This document shows positions 32,026 through 39,700 of a stretch of 64,000 nt of DNA, one piece after another. A program made the translations under genes and the position numbers. The notes under the pieces were generated by a model, which did not search any database, was not told where the DNA came from, and was given only the letters and a program-made list of their open reading frames with translations. How positions within the stretch are numbered: position 1 is the first letter of the stretch; every line of letters starts with the position of its first letter. Source of the DNA: CAWCUU01 sp963798855 (GTDB lineage: Bacteria > Gemmatimonadota > Gemmatimonadetes > Longimicrobiales > RSA9); assembly GCA_963798855.1 (NCBI GenBank), contig CAWCUU010000002.1:62001-126000 (forward strand), in the 5' to 3' direction.

Positions 32026-32817
32026 ATGCCCAACGATCCGATGCGGGATCTGCACGACTTCGCCGTAGATCTGGCATGGCGCGCGGGACGCCTGACGCTC
32101 GCCCACTTCCAGACGGGAGTCGCCGCCGAGCTGAAGGCGGACGCGTCACCCGTCACGGTCGCCGACAGGGAGGCGGAGCGGCTGTGCCGGGCCGCCATCG
32201 AGCAGCGCTTCCCCGCGGACGGCATCCTCGGCGAAGAGCTCGGCGAGACACGAGCCGAGGCGAAGCGGCGCTGGATCCTGGATCCGATCGACGGCACCCG
32301 CTCCTTCGTGCGGGGCGTGCCGCTCTATGGCGTCATGATCGCGCTGGAGGAAGGCGACGACGTGCTCGTCGGCGTGCTGCACTTCCCTCCCCTGCAGGAG
32401 ACCGTTTCCGCGGCGCGCGGCATCGGATGCCGCTGGAACGGCCGCCCGTGCCGGGTGTCCGACGTCGCCGCGATCGAGGAGGCGCTCGTGCTGACCACGG
32501 ACGCGGAGCGCCTGCCGCGCAACGAGCTGGAGGAGGGGTGGGACCGGCTGCGCTTCCGCGCGGGTCTCGTGCGCACGTGGGGCGACTGCTACGGCCACGC
32601 GCTCGTCGCGACCGGACGCGCCGAGGCGATGATCGATCCGGTGATGAAGCCATGGGACGCGGCGGCGCTGCGGCCGATCATCGAGGAAGCCGGTGGCGTG
32701 TTCAGCGACCTGAAGGGAGCGGGGACTCATCTGGGAGGCAGCGCGATCAGCACGAATGCTGCGCTCGCCGGGGAGGTGCGGACGCTGCTGACGGGAATCA
32801 GCGGGAGCGATGCGTGA
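32026..32817 (+). CDS. Inositol-monophosphatase-family phosphatase (HisN-type)
   Basis: A 263-residue magnesium-dependent phosphatase. Metal-site motifs are complete: GEELGETR (first Glu region), WILDPIDGTRSFVRG (D-P-I-D-G-T) and MKPWDAAALRPIIEEAGG (W-D-x-A-A). WGDCYGHALVATGRAEAMID is the version seen in HisN histidinol-phosphatases, so a phosphorylated imidazole or sugar is a likely substrate. GAGGA precedes ATG 32026. It follows the altered HisH/HisF pair and may process their product. Its last 20 bases overlap the convergent small membrane-protein gene. Confidence 0.88.
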   Translation: MPNDPMRDLHDFAVDLAWRAGRLTLAHFQTGVAAELKADASPVTVADREAERLCRAAIEQRFPADGILGEELGETRAEAKRRWILDPIDGTRSFVRGVPLYGVMIALEEGDDVLVGVLHFPPLQETVSAARGIGCRWNGRPCRVSDVAAIEEALVLTTDAERLPRNELEEGWDRLRFRAGLVRTWGDCYGHALVATGRAEAMIDPVMKPWDAAALRPIIEEAGGVFSDLKGAGTHLGGSAISTNAALAGEVRTLLTGISGSDA

Positions 32818-33061
32818 TGAACAGCCGGTAGAAGGAGAGCAGCACGATCGCGCCGAGGATCGCGATCAGGAAGGAGCGGGTGTTGAAGCCGGTCACCCCG
32901 CCGAACCGGAAGACGGACGTACCGATGAAGCCACCAATGACGGCGCCGGCAATGCCGATCAGGATGGTGACGAGGCAGCCGCCGGGATCCTTGCCGGGCA
33001 TGATGAGCTTGGCGATCGCGCCCGCGATCAGCCCGAACATCAGCCATGCGAGAAGCCCCAT
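32798..33061 (-). CDS. GlsB/YeaQ/YmgE-family small membrane protein
   Basis: An 87-residue protein with three hydrophobic segments and the family pattern: LLAWLMFGLIAGAIAKLIMP, GKDPGGCLVTILIGIAGAVI and GGFIGTSVF. Known as transglycosylase-associated/stress-induced membrane proteins of unclear function. ATG 33061 opens the first segment directly. The last residues (SFYRLFITHRSR) are read over the end of the phosphatase gene. Confidence 0.92.
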   Translation of the reverse strand: MGLLAWLMFGLIAGAIAKLIMPGKDPGGCLVTILIGIAGAVIGGFIGTSVFRFGGVTGFNTRSFLIAILGAIVLLSFYRLFITHRSR

Positions 33062-33207
33062 CCGTTCTCTCCGGCCACCTCTCTCCACCCATCGAGCCAG
33101 CACCCGGGCCCGATCCTGTCCCGTCGCTATACCCTCCATGCGCGGACATGCTCCCCCCCTCGGGCGGCCGGTGGCGCCCCTGCGCACGCGACCTTAGCTT
33201 CGCCCGC

Positions 33208-35082
33208 ATGACGCAGGAGAAGGCCGGAATCCACGAGGAGGAAGCGCTCGGCAAGGCGTACGACGCCCGGCTCATGCGCCGCCTGCTGCGTTATCTGCGA
33301 CCGTACCGAGGGCCGGTGACGATCGCGGTGGGCGCTCTGCTGGGAGCGGCGGCCCTCGAGCTCGTCGGGCCGTGGCTCATGAAGATCGCGATCGACCGCG
33401 CCGTGCCGCAGCGGGACATGCACCTCCTGCTGCTGCTCACGGCCGGCTACGCCTTCGCCCTGCTGATCGGCTTCGCCCTCGAGTACGCTCAGACGCTGCT
33501 CACGACCTGGCTCGGCCAGCGCGTCATGTTCGACCTGCGACGCGAGATCTTCGCCCACCTGCAGCGGCTCCACCTCGGCTACTTCGACCGAAACCCGGTC
33601 GGCCGGCTGATGACGCGCGTCACCAACGACGTCGAGGTGCTGAACGAGCTGTTCAGCTCCGGAGTGGTGACCGTCTTCGGCGACCTGTTCACGCTCGTGT
33701 TCATCATCGGCGCGATGCTGTGGATGAACTGGCGCCTGGCGCTCGTCACCTTCGCCGTGCTGCCGCTGGTCGTGCTCGCCGCCTTCTACTTTCGAAACCG
33801 CATCCGTGACGCGTTCCGCCAGATCCGCGTCCGGCTCGCCCGCATCAACGCGTTCCTGCAGGAACGCATCAGCGGCGTCATCGTCGTGCAGCTCTTCGGG
33901 CAGGAGGAGCAGACCAACGAACGCTTCCGTGCCATCGACTCCGAGTGGCTCGAAGCACACCTGCGCTCCATCACGTACTACGCCCTGTTCTTCCCCGTCA
34001 TCGAGTTCCTGACCGCGATCGCGCTCGCGTTGATCCTGGCCTACGGCGGGATGGAGGCGCTCGGCGGAGGAATCACGGTCGGCGTCATCGCTGCCTTCCT
34101 GTACTGGGCCCGCCGCTTCTTCCGGCCGATCCAGGACCTGTCCGAGAAGTACAACATGCTGCAGGGCGCGATGGCATCCTCGGAGCGGATCTTCCGGCTC
34201 CTCGACACCGACCCCGCCGTGCCAGCGCCGGCTACGCCCACACCCGCCGCAGAGCCCGGCCGCGGGGAGATCGAGTTCCGCAACGTCTGGTTCGCTTATC
34301 AGCATCGAGCCGAGCGCGATGGCACCGTCGCACCGGCCGGGCACGCCGCTGCGGCGCCCCATCCGCCGGCCGACGAGGACTGGGACTGGGTGCTGCGCGA
34401 CGTGAGCTTCAGCGTGCGTCCGGGGGAGCGCATCGCCATCGTCGGTCACACGGGCGCCGGGAAGACCAGCCTGATCAACCTGCTGATGCGCTTCTACGCG
34501 CCGCAGAGGGGCGAAATCCTGTTCGACGGGATCCCGATCGAGGAGCTCGATCCCAGCGTGCTGCGTCGCCGCATCGGACTCGTGCTGCAGGACGTCTTCA
34601 TCTTCACGAGCAGCGTCGGCTACAACATCCGTCTGGGACGCGAGGACATTCCCGAGGAGCGGCTGCGCGACGCCGCCCGGCGCGTCGGCGCGGACCGCTT
34701 CATCGAGCGACTCCCCGGCGGCTTCGATGAGCCGCTCGGAGAGCGCGGCGCCTCCCTCTCCGTCGGCGAGCGACAGCTCCTCTCCTTCGCGCGCGCCCTC
34801 GCCTTCGATCCGCTCGTCCTCGTCCTCGACGAGGCGACGAGCTCCGTCGACTCCGCGCTCGAGGCACAGATCGAGCAGGCGCTGGAGACCCTGATGCGCG
34901 GCCGCACCTCGCTGGTCATCGCCCACCGACTCTCGACCGTCCAGAATGCGGACCGCATCCTCGTGCTGCACCACGGCGTCCTGCGCGAGCAGGGAACGCA
35001 CCAGGAGCTGCTGCAAAGCGGCGGCCTCTACGCCCGGCTGTACGAGCTGCAGTTCGCGCAGCCCACGGCGGCCGCGGGTTGA
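33208..35082 (+). CDS. ABC exporter, fused membrane and ATPase domains (MdlB/MsbA-like)
   Basis: A 624-residue half-transporter. Six membrane helices occupy roughly residues 30-310, then the nucleotide-binding domain: Walker A GHTGAGKTSL, Q-loop LVLQDVFIF, signature LSVGERQLLSFARAL (a variant of LSGGQ), Walker B LVLVLDEATS and switch His IAHRLST. A proline/alanine-rich insert (PAPATPTPAAEPGRG and TVAPAGHAAAAPHPPAD) surrounds the first strand of the ATPase domain. It should export a lipid or drug as a homo- or heterodimer; no partner half is adjacent. Confidence 0.93.
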   Translation: MTQEKAGIHEEEALGKAYDARLMRRLLRYLRPYRGPVTIAVGALLGAAALELVGPWLMKIAIDRAVPQRDMHLLLLLTAGYAFALLIGFALEYAQTLLTTWLGQRVMFDLRREIFAHLQRLHLGYFDRNPVGRLMTRVTNDVEVLNELFSSGVVTVFGDLFTLVFIIGAMLWMNWRLALVTFAVLPLVVLAAFYFRNRIRDAFRQIRVRLARINAFLQERISGVIVVQLFGQEEQTNERFRAIDSEWLEAHLRSITYYALFFPVIEFLTAIALALILAYGGMEALGGGITVGVIAAFLYWARRFFRPIQDLSEKYNMLQGAMASSERIFRLLDTDPAVPAPATPTPAAEPGRGEIEFRNVWFAYQHRAERDGTVAPAGHAAAAPHPPADEDWDWVLRDVSFSVRPGERIAIVGHTGAGKTSLINLLMRFYAPQRGEILFDGIPIEELDPSVLRRRIGLVLQDVFIFTSSVGYNIRLGREDIPEERLRDAARRVGADRFIERLPGGFDEPLGERGASLSVGERQLLSFARALAFDPLVLVLDEATSSVDSALEAQIEQALETLMRGRTSLVIAHRLSTVQNADRILVLHHGVLREQGTHQELLQSGGLYARLYELQFAQPTAAAG

Positions 35083-35239
35083 GGGCGGAGCCGGGCCGGG
35101 AGGTGGGCGGAGCAGGGCGCGCGTCCGTCAGCGCAAACAGATGGCGCAACTTGCCGCATCTGCCTGTCGCACACGGAGATGCCGGCGCACTTCTTGCTCC
35201 GACCCGTGGCGGTACAGCCATACCCTGCGACCAGTTGGT

Positions 35240-35427
35240 TAGCAGGTCGCTGAAGAATGGGAGTGCGGCCGCGAGCAGGGGGCTTGCGGAGCCTCAATCA
35301 AGGCGCGAGGAGGAGTCATAGCAGCGCTATGGCGACGACGAGCAACGATGAGTGAGGCCGCAACCCCCCTGCTCCCTTCGGGTTGCGGCGGCAACGCGGC
35401 TCGCTTCCATCCTTCAGCGACCTGCTA
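35240..35427 (-). mobile_element. MITE-like element, copy 1 (short form)
   Basis: Terminal inverted repeats TAGCAGGTCGCTGAA (left, 35240) and TTCAGCGACCTGCTA (right, ending 35427) flank 188 bp with TA at both outer ends, as expected for TA-targeting IS630/mariner-type MITEs. Read on the minus strand, more than 120 bases are identical to copy 2 (52281-52557); copy 1 lacks an internal segment of roughly 90 bases. No transposase is encoded. It ends seven bases before the ATG of the small membrane protein. Confidence 0.75.
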
Positions 35428-35433
35428 GTGGCG

Positions 35434-35601
35434 ATGCGACTTTTGCTGGCGGGCGCGGTCCTGGTCCTCGACCTTGTGGCCCTGCTCTCCATCTTCGAAC
35501 GTCGGCTGCGCCCTGCGCGTACGCTGCTGTGGACCGCGTTCGTGGTGGCCGTGCCGGTGATCGGCGCACTCGGATGGCTGCGCGCGCGCACCCACTGTTG
35601 A
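35434..35601 (+). CDS. Small membrane protein (two helices)
   Basis: A 55-residue protein: LLLAGAVLVLDLVALLSIFE, a basic loop ERRLRPAR, and LLWTAFVVAVPVIGALGWL. The pattern resembles the PLDc_N two-helix family, in which the loop and the second helix with P-x-x-G-A are typical; very short, so the match is tentative. The MITE ends six bases upstream and no Shine-Dalgarno sequence remains, so the insertion may have cut off its native 5' region. It precedes the response regulator by 7 bases. Confidence 0.55.
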   Translation: MRLLLAGAVLVLDLVALLSIFERRLRPARTLLWTAFVVAVPVIGALGWLRARTHC

Positions 35602-35608
35602 GGCGAGC

Positions 35609-36007
35609 ATGACGACGAGCTCGAAGCCGACGACCATCCTCGTGGTGGACGACGATCCCGATGCACTGAACATCGTGCAGACGTTCCTGGAGGCGCAGGG
35701 CTACCGAGTCGTGCTCGCGCGGGACGGCAAGCAGGCGCTCGCGATCGTGCAGGAGGAGCACCCGCGACTGATGCTGCTGGACGTGATGATGCCGGGGATG
35801 GACGGCTGGGAGGTCGCGAAGACGGTGAAGACGCACCCGGACCTGGACGACGTGCGGATCGTGATGCTCACGGCCCGCAGCGACTTCGAGGACAAGCAGA
35901 AGGGGCTGCACGCGGGCGCGGACGACTACATCGTCAAGCCGATCCGGCTGAGCGACCTGCGCGACAAGGTCGAGCGCAACCTGAGCGCGGGCGGGGGTCG
36001 CCCGTGA
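35609..36007 (+). CDS. Single-domain response regulator
   Basis: A 132-residue CheY-like receiver: TILVVDDDPDALNIVQ (acidic pocket), MLLDVMMPGMDGWEVAK (phospho-acceptor Asp), IVMLTARSDFEDKQKG and DDYIVKPIRLSDL (Lys). No output domain follows. Its stop overlaps the GTG of the GGDEF/EAL gene (GTGA), so the receiver and the c-di-GMP enzyme are made together and probably interact. Confidence 0.95.
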   Translation: MTTSSKPTTILVVDDDPDALNIVQTFLEAQGYRVVLARDGKQALAIVQEEHPRLMLLDVMMPGMDGWEVAKTVKTHPDLDDVRIVMLTARSDFEDKQKGLHAGADDYIVKPIRLSDLRDKVERNLSAGGGRP

Positions 36008-37668
36008 GAATCCTGGCGCGTATCCGCGATGCGTCGCTTCGAGCCGCGGTCGAGGAGGCGGCGCGCCGGCTCGACGCGGAGCTGCTCGAGGGGGGGCCGC
36101 ACGCGCCCGGTGTGACGAGCGACGCGCTGCGCGAGAAGCCCGATATCGTCGTGATCGAGTCCGCCGACGCGGAGGAGATCCGGCGCGCGCTCGGCGAAGT
36201 GCAGTCATCGGGGGCGGCGCTGGTGGTCGCGTGTGACTGCGAGGACGCCGCGCAGGCGCCCTATCTTGCGCGGACCTGCGAGTGGATCCGGCTGCCGACC
36301 AATGCCGACGAGATGGTGCTGCGGCTCACGGCCGCGGCGGAGCGTCTGCATCGCACGGACTCCGGCGAAGTCCCGCCCGTGCGGGCCGAGCTCGTGCGCT
36401 ACCAGGAGCTGCTCTACGACAAGCTGACGGGCCTGCCGACGCTCCCGGTGATGATCGAGACGGCGCAGGGGCTGCTCGACCGGAACGGCGAGCTGACCAT
36501 CCTCTATATCCATTTCGTCTGGTACGAGAAGATCGAGGAGATCTACGGCTGGCAGAAGCTGGACGACGTGCTGGAGACGACGGCGAAAGAGCTGAAGGGG
36601 TTCTACGACCGGGAGCGGCCGGGCGATCCGAACCTGATGATGGTCTCACACACGGGCGACGACGACTTCATCCTGTTCGTGCAGATCCCGACGCTCGAGT
36701 CGGACGGCAAGCAGCGGTTGGACCGTCTGAGCGAGCGGCTGGAGCGGAGCCTGCGCGAGGGGATCGAGCAGCAGCACGGCGAGGAGATTGCGGCGCTGTG
36801 CGGCATCTACGTCGGCTCGGCGACGGTCTTCCGCAACCCGAAGATCCGCACGGAGCGCCTGATCTACCGGGCGCTCCGCGAGGCCGCGCAGGCGGCGCGC
36901 GGCGCGGAACAGTGGGAGCGCTCGCAGAAGGTGGCGGACCTGCGCTCCACGCTCGAGAACGGCGAAGTCTTCATCGAGTACCACCCGATCATCGTGACGG
37001 AGACGGAGCGCGTCTACGGTTACGAGGCGCTGGCGCGCGGCGTACGCCGGGAGCTCCGCTCGCCGGAGGTGCTCTTCGAGGTGGCCGAGGAGGCGAACCT
37101 GATCTGGGAGCTCAGCCGGCTGCTGCGAAAGCGGGCCGTCCAGGGGATCCTGCACGAGCTGCGTCAGGGCGAGCACCTGTTCCTGAACGTCGACCCGCAC
37201 GACTTCGACGATCCTTCGTTCCGCGACCTGGACCCAGCCGATCTCGGGATCGAGGACCCTTCGCGGATCGTGCTGGAGATCACCGAGCGCACCGCGATCA
37301 AGGACTACCCGCGCTTCCAGCAGTACCTTGCCCGATTTCGCGAGATGGGATTCCGCTTCGCGGTCGACGACGCGGGCAGTGGCTACGCCGGCCTCGGCTC
37401 GATCGCGAACCTCGCGCCCGACTACATCAAGCTCGACATCTCGCTGATCTCGAACATCGACTCCAACTTCCTGAAGCAGCACCTGGTCGAGACCATGGTG
37501 AAGTTCGCCGACGACCACGACGCGATGGTGGTCGCGGAGGGCGTCGAGCGACGGGAGGAATTCGAGACCGTGCGCTCCCTCGGAGTGCACCTCACGCAGG
37601 GCTTCCTGTTCCACAAGCCACGCTACGCCGGCCACCCCTCCCGCACCGAGGAGGGCGCGCCCGCCTGA
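36004..37668 (+). CDS. Degenerate-GGDEF plus EAL c-di-GMP phosphodiesterase
   Basis: A 554-residue protein starting GTG 36004. An N-terminal receiver-like region (about 1-115) lacks the phospho-Asp pattern. A GGDEF domain follows (YDKLTGLPTLPVM) but its active site reads HTGDDDFILF, so cyclase activity is doubtful. The EAL domain is intact: YGYEALARG, FLNVDP, VLEITERTA, FRFAVDDAGSGYAGLGSI, YIKLDISLI, EGVE and TQGFLFHKP. It should hydrolyse c-di-GMP, with the GGDEF part as a GTP-sensing or structural module. Coupled to the receiver gene upstream. Confidence 0.92.
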   Translation: MRILARIRDASLRAAVEEAARRLDAELLEGGPHAPGVTSDALREKPDIVVIESADAEEIRRALGEVQSSGAALVVACDCEDAAQAPYLARTCEWIRLPTNADEMVLRLTAAAERLHRTDSGEVPPVRAELVRYQELLYDKLTGLPTLPVMIETAQGLLDRNGELTILYIHFVWYEKIEEIYGWQKLDDVLETTAKELKGFYDRERPGDPNLMMVSHTGDDDFILFVQIPTLESDGKQRLDRLSERLERSLREGIEQQHGEEIAALCGIYVGSATVFRNPKIRTERLIYRALREAAQAARGAEQWERSQKVADLRSTLENGEVFIEYHPIIVTETERVYGYEALARGVRRELRSPEVLFEVAEEANLIWELSRLLRKRAVQGILHELRQGEHLFLNVDPHDFDDPSFRDLDPADLGIEDPSRIVLEITERTAIKDYPRFQQYLARFREMGFRFAVDDAGSGYAGLGSIANLAPDYIKLDISLISNIDSNFLKQHLVETMVKFADDHDAMVVAEGVERREEFETVRSLGVHLTQGFLFHKPRYAGHPSRTEEGAPA

Positions 37669-37696
37669 GCGCGACCCACGCCACGCCAGAAGGGCG

Positions 37697-39538
37697 ATGT
37701 CGACGTCGACAGCAGCGCAACCGCGGGAGCACTACCAGGAGTGGCGAGGCTGCGCCGACGCCGCGGCGGAGTCCGCGATCCGCCGCGCCGACGGCGTCGC
37801 ACGACTGCGGCTGCTCGCTTTTCTGCTCCTCGTCCTGGGGTTCGTATGGGCTGAGCTGGCGGCGCCGGCCGGCGGCAGCGCCGGCGCGTCCGCTCTGGCG
37901 ATCGTCGCCGCGGCGGCGTTCGTCGGGCTCGTCGGCTACCACCGCTGGCTGCGCGGGCGGCTGCGGCGACACCGCGCCGAGCAGGGACTGGCCGCGGAGG
38001 GGCTCGCGCGACTCGATCGGAAGTGGGACGCGCTCGCCACCCATGCCGAGCCGGCGGCGCCGCCGGACCACCCCTACGCGGCCGACCTCGACATCTTCGG
38101 TCACGCGTCGCTCTGGCGGCTCGTCGGGCCGACCGCGACACCATCCGGGACGGCGACCGTCGCCTCCTGGCTGTTGACCCCGGCGGACGCCGACGAGGTG
38201 GCCGCGCGACAGGCGGCCGTTCGGGATCTCGCCGGCGCGACCGAGCTCCGCGCCCGGCTGGCGATCGCCGGCCGTCTCGCACCGGAGCTCCGGGAGGACC
38301 GGGTCGCCGCCTTTCTCGAGTGGACGCGGGCGGAGCCATGGCTGCTGCGCCATCGAGCGATGGTCTGGCTCGCACGGCTCCTGCCGATCGCGACCATCGG
38401 CTTCGCGGCTCTCGACCTGGCCGGCGGCGGGATGCACTTCTGGCTCGCCACGCTCGCGCTCTCGCTGCTCCTCCTCGCGCGGCTGAACGGGCCGCTCGCG
38501 CGGATCCGCAGCGGAGCCGCGCCCGCCGACTCGCTCGACGCGCACGTCGACGTGCTGGAGCTGGTCGAGGCCGCCCCCTTCCGGTCCGCGAAGCTGCTCG
38601 AGCTGCAGGGCCGCCTGCGCGCGGGATCGGGGCGCAGCGCGTCGGCGGCCCTGCGGCGGCTCGCCCGCCTGCTGCACCTGGCCGACCTGCGCCTCTCCAT
38701 GCTGCACTTCGCCGTAAACCTCGTGACGCTGTGGGACGTGCACATCGCGTGGATGCTCGAGCGCTGGAGACAGCGCAACGGTCGAAGCGTCAGCGACTGG
38801 CTGATCGAGGCAGGAGAGATCGACGCGCTCGCCGCGATCGGCACCCTCGCGTTCGAGGCGCCGGGATGGCGCTACGCGCGGGTCCGTGCGGGCGTGGCGC
38901 AGCTGACGGCGCGGGAGCTGGGGCACCCGCTGCTACACGGAGACCAGGTCGTCAGGAACGATGTCGTCGTGGGCCCGGCCGGCACCGCCCTGTTCGTGAC
39001 CGGCTCCAACATGTCGGGCAAGAGCACGCTCCTGCGCGCGATCGGTGCGAACGTGGTGTTGTCGCAGTGCGGCGCGCCGAGCTGCGCGGCCGAGCTCGAG
39101 ATGCCGCCGCTGCGGCCGTTCACCAGCATGCGCGTGCGAGACTCTCTGGAGCGCGGAATCTCCTTCTTCATGGCAGAGGTCGACCGCCTGCGGCGCCTGG
39201 TCGGGGCCGCCGAGCGGGACGTGCCGCCCGGCCCCGTTCTCTACCTGCTCGACGAGATCCTGCAGGGGACCAACACGGAGGAGCACCGCATCGGCGCCTG
39301 CTGGGTGCTGGGCCGCCTGCTCGCGACAAAGGCGATCGGCGCCCTCGCGACGCACGACATCTCGCTCCCCGACGAGCCGACACTCTCCGCCGCGCTGCGC
39401 CCGGTCCACTTCCGCGAGACGGTCATCGAGACCGACGGCGCCGGTACCATGGAGTTCGACTACCGCCTCCGCTCCGGCGTCGCCACCTCGCGCAACGCGC
39501 TGCGGATCATGCGGCTCGCCGGACTAGGCGGGGAATGA
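37697..39538 (+). CDS. Membrane-anchored MutS-family ATPase
   Basis: A 613-residue protein. The C-terminal third is a MutS-type ATPase: Walker A VTGSNMSGKSTLLRAIGAN, Walker B region VLYLLDEILQGTNTEEHRIG and IGALATHDISL. The N-terminal half carries four hydrophobic segments in two pairs (LLAFLLLVLGFVWAEL, ALAIVAAAAFVGLVGY, LARLLPIATIGFAALDL, LATLALSLLLLARL) and there is no mismatch-recognition domain. Such membrane MutS-like proteins are known but uncharacterised. AGAAGGG precedes ATG 37697. Confidence 0.87.
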   Translation: MSTSTAAQPREHYQEWRGCADAAAESAIRRADGVARLRLLAFLLLVLGFVWAELAAPAGGSAGASALAIVAAAAFVGLVGYHRWLRGRLRRHRAEQGLAAEGLARLDRKWDALATHAEPAAPPDHPYAADLDIFGHASLWRLVGPTATPSGTATVASWLLTPADADEVAARQAAVRDLAGATELRARLAIAGRLAPELREDRVAAFLEWTRAEPWLLRHRAMVWLARLLPIATIGFAALDLAGGGMHFWLATLALSLLLLARLNGPLARIRSGAAPADSLDAHVDVLELVEAAPFRSAKLLELQGRLRAGSGRSASAALRRLARLLHLADLRLSMLHFAVNLVTLWDVHIAWMLERWRQRNGRSVSDWLIEAGEIDALAAIGTLAFEAPGWRYARVRAGVAQLTARELGHPLLHGDQVVRNDVVVGPAGTALFVTGSNMSGKSTLLRAIGANVVLSQCGAPSCAAELEMPPLRPFTSMRVRDSLERGISFFMAEVDRLRRLVGAAERDVPPGPVLYLLDEILQGTNTEEHRIGACWVLGRLLATKAIGALATHDISLPDEPTLSAALRPVHFRETVIETDGAGTMEFDYRLRSGVATSRNALRIMRLAGLGGE

Positions 39539-39542
39539 GCCA

Positions 39543-39700
39543 AAGGCGCTGAACGAAGGCGCTGAACGAAGGCGCTGACTGCGAGGCGCTCACGGCAGGC
39601 GTGAAGGGGCGCCGCACGCGCCTCGCAGGTAGCGCCTCGCAGGTAGCGCCTCGGCGTCAGCGCCTCGGCGTCAGCGCCTCGCCGTCAGCGCCTCCGCCGT
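39543..39700 (+). repeat. Facing arrays of 13-bp and 14-bp repeats
   Basis: Three AAGGCGCTGAACG-type units of 13 bp run from 39543; six AGCGCCTCGSMGTC/AGGT-type units of 14 bp run from 39617 to about 39700. Their cores, GGCGCTGA and TCAGCGCC, are complements, so the two arrays can form a family of alternative long hairpins between the convergent genes. The last two units are translated in the end of the minus-strand gene (AEALTARR). Confidence 0.8.

Noticed and set aside
33127..35016. 629-codon minus-strand frame opposite the ABC exporter
   Set aside because: Antisense shadow with low-complexity acidic/basic stretches.
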